Source: Thiothrix unzii
GTDB lineage: Bacteria; Pseudomonadota; Gammaproteobacteria; Thiotrichales; Thiotrichaceae
Reading direction: 5' to 3'
NCBI RefSeq assembly: GCF_017901175.1
Contig: NZ_CP072793.1
Coordinates: forward strand, 2,232,001-2,296,000
Length of the DNA stretch: 64,000 nt
Shown here one piece after another: positions 7,268 to 13,909 of the stretch. A program made the translations under genes and the position numbers. Each line of letters opens with the position of its first letter. Position 1 is the stretch's first letter. The notes beneath the pieces were generated by a model, which did not search any database, was not told the origin of the DNA, and saw nothing but the letters and a program-made list of their open reading frames with translations.

Positions 7268-7330
7268 TTATGATGCAATCATAAGCCCGCATCAATTGTG
7301 ATGCAAGCATGATTCATTCACAGTGAATCA
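7268..7330. promoter_or_regulatory. Three palindromic operators between divergent Arc-like genes
   Basis: Three inverted repeats lie in the divergent promoter region. They are TTATGAT-GCA-ATCATAA (7268-7284), GCATCA-ATTG-TGATGC (7289-7304) and TGATTCA-N7-TGAATCA (7310-7330). They share a TGATKC-like core. The arrangement suits cooperative binding by ribbon-helix-helix dimers. The third overlaps the GTG candidate start of the rightward gene, which argues for the downstream ATG at 7353. Confidence 0.65.
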
Positions 7331-7628
7331 AAAAAGATTCATACTTCCAGACATGGAAAGACAAACAACATCCCCTTTTACTGTTCGCCTTGATTCTGAA
7401 TTAAGGAGTGCGCTGGAAGAATCCGCCCGAAACAATGGCAACTCCCTACAGGTTGAGGTCGTAAACCGCCTGCGTGATTCTCTTGGCATGGTCAATAATG
7501 ATGATGAACGGATACGCCGTATTGCTCTTGAACTGATACGGGATGAATTGAGCAAGGCTGGATTAGTGCCGGATGCACCAGAACACGAAACGGGGTTTTC
7601 TATTCCCATGCAAAGGCGCAAGGCTTGA
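7323..7628 (+). CDS. Arc-like ribbon-helix-helix DNA-binding protein
   Basis: The frame starts at GTG 7323 (101 residues) or at ATG 7353 (91 residues). The ATG start gives MERQTTSPFTVRLDSELRSA, the usual Arc-type N-terminus, followed by LEESARNNGNSLQVEVVNRL. FTVRL is the DNA-contacting strand, and the two helices follow. The C-terminal extension (IRRIALELIRDELSKAGLVP, then a tail) is longer than in Arc and may be an oligomerisation or partner-binding arm. It is the only plus-strand gene of the element and is divergent from the 57-residue Arc-like gene, which suggests a two-repressor switch. Confidence 0.78.
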   Translation: MNQKRFILPDMERQTTSPFTVRLDSELRSALEESARNNGNSLQVEVVNRLRDSLGMVNNDDERIRRIALELIRDELSKAGLVPDAPEHETGFSIPMQRRKA

Positions 7629-7929
7629 TTAGTCCAGGAACTAAATTAGAAAATCCTTATGTTCTGGTGTCGTTTGCAGGAACGCGCCCCCTCCAATTGC
7701 GGGATTTCCCCGTGTTTACGGGTGTTTGCCGAAACCTCCATTTCAAATGCGGGAAAAGGGTGTTTTCCTAGCCGCGCATCTTCACCGCTGGCACGCCCTA
7801 AAATCGTTCGCTTTTATTCCGTTTTATACCGGTGAAAACCTCTAGTTTTCCCTAGCACCTCAAAACTGAGGAAATCGCGTTAGTGCGTTGATCTTTCAGG
7901 GAAATTTACCGGCAAATCGGGTGGCAAAT

Positions 7930-8130
7930 CGGCGGTAGTTTTGGGGTCAAATTGGCGGTAGATTTGCCGGTAGTTTTGCCTTGACTTTTATTGACTTTCT
8001 ATGAAGTTTTTTTAAGGTGCTAAAAACGGCAAATAATGCCAATTTCACCATTAAAAACAACTACTTATCGGCGGAAAATCGGCGGTAGTGTTACCGGTAG
8101 TTTTGGGGTCAAATCGGCGGTAGTTTTGCC
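7930..8130 (+). repeat. Two triplets of CGGTAGTTTTG iterons in mirrored order
   Basis: The motif (G/C)CGGTAGTTTTG or a close variant occurs at 7930, 7952, 7966, 8080, 8093 and 8115. The first triplet has spacings of 22 then 14. The second has 13 then 22, the reverse order. GGGGTCAAAT fills the 22-base gap in both. Iterons of this size are typical binding sites of plasmid replication initiators. Confidence 0.75.
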
Positions 8131-8188
8131 TAACGTTTTCTAACGTTTTACCTTGCGTTTTCTTGCGCTTTTATCGGCTGTCACGCAC

Positions 8189-8249
8189 CTGTCACAGTGA
8201 CAGCCTTGTGACAATGTGCGAATGTCCCACGGGACAGAGGCGGGACATT
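8189..8249. repeat. Perfect inverted repeats, candidate nick-site hairpins
   Basis: CTGTCAC-A-GTGACAG (8189-8203) is followed by AATGTCCC (8221-8228) and GGGACATT (8242-8249), with GTCCC-AC-GGGAC nested inside (8224-8235). Strand-exposing hairpins are common at the nick sites of HUH replicases. No cleavage motif can be proven here. Confidence 0.6.
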
Positions 8250-8338
8250 TGAAATACTCATGAAATGCTTTTGTATTACTCATGCAATGCACTTGCATAA
8301 AAGCCACGGGTTTACCGCTGCTTTACCACTGGTTTTGA

Positions 8339-8434
8339 AACAGTACCGAAAACGGAACAGTACCGTTTTTCCGTGCCACTGGGATTCCCTAATGCTTCCC
8401 ACTGGGATTCCATCGGGATTCCCCCATGCTTCCC
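8339..8434 (+). repeat. Short direct repeats AACAGTACCG and CCACTGGGATTCC
   Basis: AACAGTACCG occurs at 8339 and 8356. CCACTGGGATTCC occurs at 8376 and 8399, with a third partial copy TCGGGATTCC at 8413. ATGCTTCCC follows at 8392 and 8426. The array abuts the stop codon of the minus-strand gene at 8434. Confidence 0.65.
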
Positions 8435-8649
8435 TACCGGAAGTCGTCCAGAAACAGAACTTGTGGTGATTTCTGTTCAGTGTTCGTGTTCGCAAGAAAT
8501 TCAGCATCAACAGTTACACTTAGGTCGCGCCCTAATCGCTTACGCAGGCGTAACAGCGTTTTTTCAACGCCTTCCATGAAAGCTGATTCTGTTGCCACAA
8601 CCCATGCGTATTGCAAATCAGGCGGTAAGTTTTTCGGTGGTTCGATCAT
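8434..8649 (-). CDS. Small protein of unknown function downstream of the helicase gene
   Basis: With the ATG at 8649 the protein has 71 residues (MIEPPKNLPPDLQYAWVVAT, then SAFMEGVEKTLLRLRKRLG and a C-terminus ending FLDDFR). GAGGT lies 8 bases upstream, which favours this start over a longer frame to 8706. It has a basic amphipathic middle and an acidic end; no family is recognised. It lies between the origin-like region and the TGTGTCG repeat array, on the same strand as the helicase gene. Confidence 0.55.
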   Translation of the reverse strand: MIEPPKNLPPDLQYAWVVATESAFMEGVEKTLLRLRKRLGRDLSVTVDAEFLANTNTEQKSPQVLFLDDFR

Positions 8650-8701
8650 TGGTTTTACCTCGTTAAGTTTTAGATTCGTGGCACAAACTAAAATCACAGG
8701 T

Positions 8702-8818
8702 GGCACGACACAAACGACACATACCTATAAGTATGTGTGTCGTTTTGTGTCGCGTACCCTTCCCCAATTTGTGCCGTTCGTGTCATTTTGTGTCGCTGTT
8801 TGTGTCGGCATTGTGTCG
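8702..8818 (+). repeat. TTTGTGTCG iteron array with a flanking inverted repeat
   Basis: A near-perfect inverted repeat spans 8706-8752 (CGACACAAACGACAC against GTGTCGTTTTGTGTCG). Copies of TTTGTGTCG or close variants follow at 8768, 8777, 8787, 8799 and 8810, spaced 9-12 bases, close to one helical turn. The array ends directly at the stop codon of the helicase gene. Such phased iterons suggest cooperative binding by a replication or regulatory protein. Confidence 0.75.
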
Positions 8819-9943
8819 CTACTCAAAATCGACAGGCACAACATATTCACCATCCAGATTGATTGCCCCAGCCGTAACAAGCGGTAGTTGAATCCTATCC
8901 ATAAACGCGGATTGTCTACGGGCAATACCTTCTTTTATGCACTGTTCCTGCCATTCAAAACGCCTCACACGGGCTTGATGCTCTGGATACTCACCGTCTT
9001 TCAGGTTTGTTACTGAATGCGTTTGTAAAGCCCTCAGAATCGCCAGTGCTGCCAGTTGGTTTTTACCTGATACCTTGCCGCGCCTTGGCTGTTGCGCTTG
9101 CTGATGGTCTTCCAAGTGTTTCAGCATGGCACTGGTGACGGGTTGCCCGTCTTCATCCTGCCAGCCGTCCAGCGTTACGGATTCGAGCCGAAACGATAGC
9201 GACGGGAATGGCTCCGCGTCCTTTGCTTTGGATGATTTCAAGGTAATAACGCCAGCATCATCCTTGCTCACAGATATTTCAGCGTCCAAACTGGCTTTAA
9301 GCACCGATGAACCCCGCGCACGATCTGCTGAACCGTGCCCCGTGTGATGCACCACCAGCACCACAGATTCAGGGTGAGCCGCTTTGATTGCGTCCAACGA
9401 TTTTATATAGGCGGTCATATCCCGCGTGCTGTTTTCGTCACCTTCCATTGTCCGCTGCAACGTGTCGAGTATTACCAATTTCAGGTTTTTCACATCTGCC
9501 AGCGTATCCAATACGAGCGCGGTTTCATTGGGAAGATTGCACGCACGATCTGACAAATAAAAATGTTCTGCAATTAATTCTCGGCTTTCAGGATTTCGCT
9601 GTATCCACGCTGTTAAACGTCGCTTAATCCCCGCCTTGCCCTCACCTGCAAAATAGACAACAGAACCTTGTTTTACACCACGATCATTCCATGCCCGACC
9701 GCTGGCAACTGATAATGCTAGATCAATAGCAACGAATGATTTACCACTAGCAGGCGCACCGAATGCCGCCGCCAATACCCCGGCTTCCAGCACGCCAGAA
9801 ACGAGCCATTTAATCGGGGTTGGTGTCAGCAGATCAGAACCACGATGCAAGCGTATTTTGTTTGGTTTTATGGCTGCGTCCGGCACAAATCCCGCCGCGA
9901 TTGCATCAGCAAAAAGATTATCTGGGTCGTATGCTGGATTCAT
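8819..9943 (-). CDS. RepA-like hexameric replicative helicase (AAA_25, RSF1010 RepA type)
   Basis: This 374-residue protein belongs to the RecA-fold helicases typified by RSF1010 RepA. The Walker A motif is GAPASGKS (62-69), the Walker B strand is LVILD (Asp160), VVLVVHHTGH (195-203) is the family's HH motif, and RGSSVLKASLD (210-220) is the next conserved block. The C-terminal 100 residues go beyond the usual RepA length and may form an extra winged-helix or partner-binding part. The enzyme would unwind the origin during replication. AGGGGG lies 7 bases upstream, and the gene overlaps the preceding small gene by 26 bases. Confidence 0.85.
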   Translation of the reverse strand: MNPAYDPDNLFADAIAAGFVPDAAIKPNKIRLHRGSDLLTPTPIKWLVSGVLEAGVLAAAFGAPASGKSFVAIDLALSVASGRAWNDRGVKQGSVVYFAGEGKAGIKRRLTAWIQRNPESRELIAEHFYLSDRACNLPNETALVLDTLADVKNLKLVILDTLQRTMEGDENSTRDMTAYIKSLDAIKAAHPESVVLVVHHTGHGSADRARGSSVLKASLDAEISVSKDDAGVITLKSSKAKDAEPFPSLSFRLESVTLDGWQDEDGQPVTSAMLKHLEDHQQAQQPRRGKVSGKNQLAALAILRALQTHSVTNLKDGEYPEHQARVRRFEWQEQCIKEGIARRQSAFMDRIQLPLVTAGAINLDGEYVVPVDFE

Positions 9944-10136
9944 TGCCGCCCCCTTTCCATTTTTGAATCAGGGTTACGTGCAATTCACGAGCATGGTGTC
10001 GATATTCATTTTCCCAAAATGCCGCCGCTTTCAGGTGTTCAAATGCCCACGCCATACATTCCACGCGGGTTTGCTCCGAAAGGCGCATAACTTCGGTGAG
10101 CTTGTGAATACGCTGGTCGATTTGTGGTGAGTCCAT
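9918..10136 (-). CDS. Small protein paired with the RepA-like helicase
   Basis: This 72-residue protein (MDSPQIDQRIHKLTEVMRL and onward) has a helical body VECMAWAFEHLKAAAFWENE and the ending TLIQKWKGGGNE plus a short tail. It aligns to the 71-residue protein at 6509-6724 in the same positions (EC, WA, L.AA, TL..KW, GG). Both genes overlap the start of a replication gene. GGGGGTG precedes the ATG. The function is unknown; the paralogy is read directly from the two translations. Confidence 0.62.
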   Translation of the reverse strand: MDSPQIDQRIHKLTEVMRLSEQTRVECMAWAFEHLKAAAFWENEYRHHARELHVTLIQKWKGGGNESSIRPR

Positions 10137-10139
10137 TAA

Positions 10140-10472
10140 TCACACCCCCAGCGATAACCGCACACGGTCATAGTCATCAGGTAGCAAGTAATACTCACCC
10201 CATCGCACTTTGCGCCCGTCACGGTTAAGCCCACTCACCCACTCCATAGCAATATAAATGCCGCCCTTTTCGCGCTCACGCAAGCGACGGACATACTCAG
10301 GGGTATTTGTCGTGCCGATGATGCCGTCTAGTATTTTACGGCTTGTTTGACCGCGCAAAAGTTGCGACAACAAGCGATGCTCATATGGGCAAGCAATACG
10401 GATTGCGGTATTATCGGCGGGTAAATTTGTTAGGGTCGACTCTGTAGCGGGGTCGGCTTTTTTATTGTCCAT
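10140..10472 (-). CDS. Protein of unknown function in the AlpA-helicase operon
   Basis: The best start is ATG 10472, preceded by AAGGAGGG at ideal spacing, giving 110 residues. The middle is rich in charged and Arg residues (RRLREREKGGIYIAMEW), followed by a region ending WGEYYLLPDDYDRVRLSLGV, which looks like a small globular domain. No family is recognised. It starts 2 bases after the stop of the AlpA-like gene and ends 3 bases before the next, so it belongs to the same transcript. Confidence 0.6.
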   Translation of the reverse strand: MDNKKADPATESTLTNLPADNTAIRIACPYEHRLLSQLLRGQTSRKILDGIIGTTNTPEYVRRLREREKGGIYIAMEWVSGLNRDGRKVRWGEYYLLPDDYDRVRLSLGV

Positions 10473-10474
10473 TA

Positions 10475-10705
10475 TTAACCCTCCTTTGCGGTCAAATTGT
10501 CCGACCATGCGTATAGATCACTCCACCGCCAGCCGACGCGCCCACCGCCCAAACTTACGCGCTTAGGGTATTTGCCCGCCCTCTCCCACGCAATCAATGT
10601 GGTGCGACTGGTTACGCCAGCGTGTGCTAATGCTTGGGCGATATTTGCCACGCCCGTTTTGCGGGTCGGCTGTTGTGTGACCTGATAGATAACTGCCTGA
10701 TTGTC
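10475..10705 (-). CDS. AlpA-like helix-turn-helix regulator
   Basis: The ATG at 10705 (AGGAT upstream) gives 76 residues; an in-frame GTG at 10738 is the alternative. The sequence VANIAQALAHAGVTSRTTLI followed by WERAGKYPKRVSLGGGRVGW and RWSDLYAW matches the MerR/AlpA-type winged HTH: helix-turn-helix, a wing, then W.xxxL..W. AlpA proteins in P4-like elements activate excision genes or act as excisionase. It heads the operon that contains the RepA-like helicase. Confidence 0.75.
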   Translation of the reverse strand, partial: DNQAVIYQVTQQPTRKTGVANIAQALAHAGVTSRTTLIAWERAGKYPKRVSLGGGRVGWRWSDLYAWSDNLTAKEG

Positions 10706-10758
10706 CATGACTAATCCTATGTGATTGACGATGGACACATGATTGCATTGTGCTGGGT

Positions 10759-10833
10759 TGGGGGCGTAACCCCCTACTTAGCAGAGGCTTACCCCCTGCT
10801 AAGCAGAGGCTTACCCCTTACATTGCAGAGGCT
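10759..10833 (+). repeat. Hairpin plus three 21-22 bp direct repeats
   Basis: GGGGGCGTAACCCCC forms a short hairpin at 10760-10774. GCAGAGGCTT then recurs at 10781, 10803 and 10824 within tandem 21-22 base units. The last unit overlaps the 3' end of the gene ending at 10818. The block lies in the promoter region of the AlpA-helicase operon and may be an operator array or terminator. Confidence 0.65.
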
Positions 10834-11435
10834 TTGCCCTGTAGAACCTTGTACGCCTTCTTGATCATTTTTTTTCCGAACCCTGTACCTGACTTTTCCG
10901 TGCAAAAATTAAAAAATGTTTCAGCTCCCCATTTACTACGTGGAATTTCATTACCCCTTCCGTCCAAAATCTTTGTTTCAGGGCTATGAAACTTCTCAAA
11001 TAGCGGCTCTAATTTATTTATTGCATTTTCTAATTCTTTGTCACTCTTAGCTTTTCCGGCATTTGAGCTTCTATTGCTATCACGCTTTCTTATGTAATGC
11101 TTGTGTGCATTGTCTGCTGCATCAATTAGCCTATTATCTACATACCCTAACGATCCAGACTTATCCAATCCCTCTAAATCCGTCGCATGGGATAATGCTA
11201 TTAACTGATTAACCATCTCATTTGCTTTATTTTCTAATGTAATAAATAAATTAACTATTTCAACATAGTCATAATTTCCACTTCCCACTCGCTCTGCAAT
11301 ATCAATCAAGCGAAAATAACGCTCTCTTTGTTTATTGCTATCCGGCTTTTCTGAGATTTCAACAATTTGCAGTTTTAAAAATTCACTGACAAGCTGATTT
11401 ATTGCAGCTTTATTTTTAATTCGATCATCTGTCAC
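10818..11435 (-). CDS. AT-rich gene for a protein of unknown function
   Basis: The GTG at 11435 is preceded by GAAGGTG and gives 205 residues. The protein is highly charged and helical, with little hydrophobic character. It includes KADNAHKHYIRKRDSN-like charged stretches (DAADNAHKHYIRKRDSNRSS) and ends with GFGKKMIKKAYKVLQGKA. The DNA is clearly richer in A and T than its neighbours, so it probably came from elsewhere. No family is recognised. It lies between the antitoxin-like genes and the AlpA operon on the same strand. Confidence 0.6.
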   Translation of the reverse strand: MTDDRIKNKAAINQLVSEFLKLQIVEISEKPDSNKQRERYFRLIDIAERVGSGNYDYVEIVNLFITLENKANEMVNQLIALSHATDLEGLDKSGSLGYVDNRLIDAADNAHKHYIRKRDSNRSSNAGKAKSDKELENAINKLEPLFEKFHSPETKILDGRGNEIPRSKWGAETFFNFCTEKSGTGFGKKMIKKAYKVLQGKASAM

Positions 11436-11533
11436 AACACACCTTCACCGTGCAACCCTCAAAGAAGAATCCAGCATCAGGCGGTTGAAGGTATCCGCTT
11501 TTCGCCCCGTCGGGCTAGATGCTGGAAGAAACT

Positions 11534-11725
11534 TTAGGACTTCGTGTCAGCGTCCTTTTCAGCATGGTATGCACACCATGCCTTTTTCAGTTCTGCACTT
11601 GGTTCAGGAGGATTCTCTAACACCCCTATGAATGCCTCCCAGTCTGTTGCATTCAGCGTAAAAGGTGCTCCAAGGTCGTGCGTTGGGTCACTGCCTATCG
11701 GGTTATCTATCATCGTAATACCCAT
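11534..11725 (-). CDS. Small protein resembling the C-terminal arm of a TacA-type antitoxin
   Basis: This 63-residue protein contains FTLNATDWEAFIGVLENPPE followed by PSAELKKAW. That closely resembles the toxin-neutralising C-terminal arm of DUF1778/TacA antitoxins (pattern F.L....W.AF...L..PP.P...L). The ribbon-helix-helix domain that normally precedes it is absent, although GGAGG at good spacing shows this is its real start. No GNAT toxin follows; the 98 bases downstream hold only a hairpin (CCAGCATC with GATGCTGG). It is 27 bases after brnA, so probably cotranscribed. It may be a degraded antitoxin or an anti-addiction protein. Confidence 0.5.
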   Translation of the reverse strand: MGITMIDNPIGSDPTHDLGAPFTLNATDWEAFIGVLENPPEPSAELKKAWCAYHAEKDADTKS

Positions 11726-11752
11726 TCTAAAACCTCCTCAATCATGGCGGGT

Positions 11753-12037
11753 TCACCCATGCGCGGCTTCATTCAATGCTTCAGTAATCACCGATTCACT
11801 CACACCATGCCGCTTTAGGCTGGATACAAGAGCGGTCACAGCGTCGTTATCCAGCCGTTCAAGGTCACGCCGCAACCCTTGCCCCACATACGCTTTCAAT
11901 AAGCCCTGATAGCCGTTAAAGCCCAATACGGGAGCAATACGCTTTAGGTCTTCCAGCACATCAACGGGCATTCTTAGCGTGATGGTGGTCATAGGTCGAT
12001 CTTTGCTTAGGCGCGTTTTCAGTTGTTCAATCTTCAT
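11753..12037 (-). CDS. brnA: BrnA-type antitoxin (ribbon-helix-helix)
   Basis: The ATG at 12037 gives 94 residues, overlapping the end of brnT by 11 bases as in the canonical brnTA operon. The N-terminus (RPMTTITLRMPVDVLEDLKR) is followed by a ribbon-helix-helix strand and helices typical of BrnA-like antitoxins, which bind BrnT and repress the operon. The C-terminus is helical. A palindrome in front of brnT is the likely operator. Confidence 0.78.
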   Translation of the reverse strand: MKIEQLKTRLSKDRPMTTITLRMPVDVLEDLKRIAPVLGFNGYQGLLKAYVGQGLRRDLERLDNDAVTALVSSLKRHGVSESVITEALNEAAHG

Positions 12038-12323
12038 AATATCGCTGTTCCTGCTTAGTGGCTTTTCGTGCGGATATGAGCCTAATACGGTCATCTTCTA
12101 TCTGGATATTCACCACAAACAACAGATTCCAAGATTTATCCATGCCTATGATTGCATCCCTGTTTTCGTCGTTGCGGCTTGCATCCACCATTCTTAGAAA
12201 TGGGTCAAAGAATGCTTGTGCAGCTTGTTCAAAAGCTATGCCGTCGTGTCGGTGCTTGTTGGCGTTGGCTTTGTCGGCATTCCAAACAAAAGTAATCCCG
12301 TTTAGGGCGTAGATCACATCCAT
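12027..12323 (-). CDS. brnT: BrnT-type RNase toxin
   Basis: This 98-residue protein matches BrnT throughout: FVWNADKANANKHRHDGIAF, then QAAQAFFDPFLRMVD, and the signature RIRLISARKATKQEQRYYED. BrnT is a RelE-fold ribonuclease that inhibits translation and is neutralised by BrnA. The toxin comes first in the operon, as usual. It is next to the integrase gene and probably stabilises the integrated element. Confidence 0.88.
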   Translation of the reverse strand: MDVIYALNGITFVWNADKANANKHRHDGIAFEQAAQAFFDPFLRMVDASRNDENRDAIIGMDKSWNLLFVVNIQIEDDRIRLISARKATKQEQRYYED

Positions 12324-12338
12324 GATTTATAGTCTCTT

Positions 12339-12357
12339 GTATTTAATTTGTAAATAC
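12339..12357. promoter_or_regulatory. Palindromic operator in front of brnT
   Basis: GTATTTA-ATTTG-TAAATAC is a perfect 7-bp inverted repeat with a 5-base spacer. It lies between the integrase stop (12362) and the brnT start (12323). Autoregulation by BrnA at such a site is the expected arrangement. Confidence 0.6.
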
Positions 12358-12361
12358 GAAT

Positions 12362-13708
12362 TTATGCACCAACTACCCGCAACTGCACCACGTTTGCTTG
12401 TGGTAAATCTGCAAGGATGTTTTGCAAATACGCATCCCACACCGCCATCGTGCGCCGTTTTTCGGCAAGGTAGTTGTAACGGTCATAATGCTTACTTGAA
12501 ACATCGGTGAGCGCGTGATTCTGGAAGCGGTCACGATCTTCTTTACTGATACCCGCCGCCCCCATGAGTGTTTTCACGGTACGTCGAATATCTTTAGGCA
12601 CAAATGGATTCATTCCGGTACGTTTACAAATGCGGTTCACTGCCCTGCTGATTGTGTGGTATCCCATATCATCGGCACTATCGCCTTTTATCTTTCCGAA
12701 CAGTGCGCCGCTGGTGCTGGTATCACATAGCCGCTCTTGCAGCAGAGGAAGTGCAACTTCACCAAACGGCACAACGTGAGTTGTCCCATTCTTTGTATCG
12801 CGCAAGGTCACGTATTGATTTTGCATATCCACATCATCGGCATGAAGCCCTAGTATTTCTTCAACACGTTGACCGCCCAAAGCAAATAGCAAGCGAATTG
12901 CCGCCGCCGTTTTTGGATGCAAGCCGTAATTGTCGAGCAAATCCCAAAGCTGTTTTACTTCTTCGCCCGATAATGCCCTATCCCGTGCGTGAGTGTGCTT
13001 GTCAGGCTTCGGCACATCGCGCACGGGGTTTGTGCTGATACCAAAGCGTAACGCCTCAAAATGCCGTTTAGCGTCGTTATCCCATTCGATACCAAAGGCA
13101 AAAGCTGCACTTAGGTATGCACGAACTTTGTTTGCCATCGTCATTTTTTCGCGCGTGATGATCGCAGCCAATACCGCCCTAATGTCAGTTGGTGAAATGT
13201 CTTTTGCTTTGGTGGTGGCTGGAATGGCGGCATAGACGTTATTGTTTAGGCATTGTTCAACATCAGCCCATGAACGCTTTCCCTGCACTTTCATGTCAGC
13301 GACATAAGCATTAAGCAACTGCTGAATATTGCCCATAGCGGACTCACGTTTAAGCCGGTCAAGTTCGGCACGTCGAGCCGCGTTTTCTTGTACTAGCCTT
13401 TCATCACGGATTATTTGCGGGTCTCTACCCTCTTCATGGATGCGCTTTGCGTCGGCATACACGGCATAGGCTTCTTTCAGGGATAAACCGCCATTTTTGG
13501 CTTGCCCGTCACGATCTACGCCGTAATAGCTGCCTAGAGTCATAACACGTTGCTTATTGGCTATCGGTTCGCGGTACAGGTAAATGAATGTGACTTTGCC
13601 GCCCGATGAAACTTGCACCCCAAAGCCTGCCCTCTGCTTGCCTTCAAATTGTCGATAGGGTTTTTCTTTCGGGGTGAGTGAATCGAGAAGTTTGATTGTG
13701 AATGCCAT
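12362..13708 (-). CDS. Tyrosine integrase, P4-like (DUF4102) type
   Basis: This 448-residue protein has the N-terminal DUF4102 domain (GKQRAGFGVQVSSGGKVTF and following), a central arm-binding helical part, and a catalytic domain. Active-site motifs are visible: Arg in GGQRVEEIL, Lys in LRDTKNG, the box KDIRRT (Lys in place of the usual His), His in QNHALTDV, and the nucleophilic Tyr in KHYDRYNY. It recombines the element with the tRNA-Met gene. It sits 200 bases from the right attachment site, with TTAGTCAC arm motifs in its promoter, implying that it represses itself when bound. Confidence 0.93.
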   Translation of the reverse strand: MAFTIKLLDSLTPKEKPYRQFEGKQRAGFGVQVSSGGKVTFIYLYREPIANKQRVMTLGSYYGVDRDGQAKNGGLSLKEAYAVYADAKRIHEEGRDPQIIRDERLVQENAARRAELDRLKRESAMGNIQQLLNAYVADMKVQGKRSWADVEQCLNNNVYAAIPATTKAKDISPTDIRAVLAAIITREKMTMANKVRAYLSAAFAFGIEWDNDAKRHFEALRFGISTNPVRDVPKPDKHTHARDRALSGEEVKQLWDLLDNYGLHPKTAAAIRLLFALGGQRVEEILGLHADDVDMQNQYVTLRDTKNGTTHVVPFGEVALPLLQERLCDTSTSGALFGKIKGDSADDMGYHTISRAVNRICKRTGMNPFVPKDIRRTVKTLMGAAGISKEDRDRFQNHALTDVSSKHYDRYNYLAEKRRTMAVWDAYLQNILADLPQANVVQLRVVGA

Positions 13709-13772
13709 GTGACTAAACCGCCGTTATTGCCTAGTTCACATCATTGTATTTCTTAGTCACGCGCTTAGTCAC
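13709..13772. other. TTAGTCAC arm sites at the integrase promoter
   Basis: TTAGTCAC occurs inverted at 13709-13716, directly against the integrase start codon, and in direct orientation at 13753-13760 and 13765-13772. A variant, TTAGTCAT, lies at 13900-13907, next to the right repeat, and another copy at 14029-14036 within it. The surrounding sequence TTAGTCACGCGATTTG..GGCTAGGATTG also matches the left end (2287-2316). Confidence 0.6.
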
Positions 13773-13909
13773 GCGATTTGCTGGCTAGGATTGAATCTAA
13801 TTGTGCATTATTGGACACGCTGAAATGACCTTAACCCGCTGTAACCCGCATTCTTGCGTGACTTGGCTTGTCCATTGCCGTTCAATGTAAGTCATTGATT
13901 TAGTCATTC

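Larger units (their letters stand above)
7629..8433. other. Gene-free origin-like region with iterons and hairpins
   Basis: No convincing gene is present in these 805 bases. The region instead holds short stem-loops (for example CCTCA-AAAC-TGAGG at 7858-7871), two triplets of GGTAG motifs, tandem TAACGTTTT repeats near 8131-8150, perfect inverted repeats at 8189-8203 and 8221-8249, and direct repeats up to 8434. Together with the flanking replication genes this makes it the best candidate for the element's replication origin. The role is inferred from structure, not from a recognised origin sequence. Confidence 0.6.

Noticed and set aside
7629-8434. CRISPR array
   Set aside because: The repeats are short, unevenly spaced and without unique spacers of constant length; no cas genes are present.
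8260-8887. Overlapping plus-strand frames of 69, 68, 153 and 63 codons
   Set aside because: They run through direct-repeat arrays and opposite to genes with good ribosome sites; none has one of its own.
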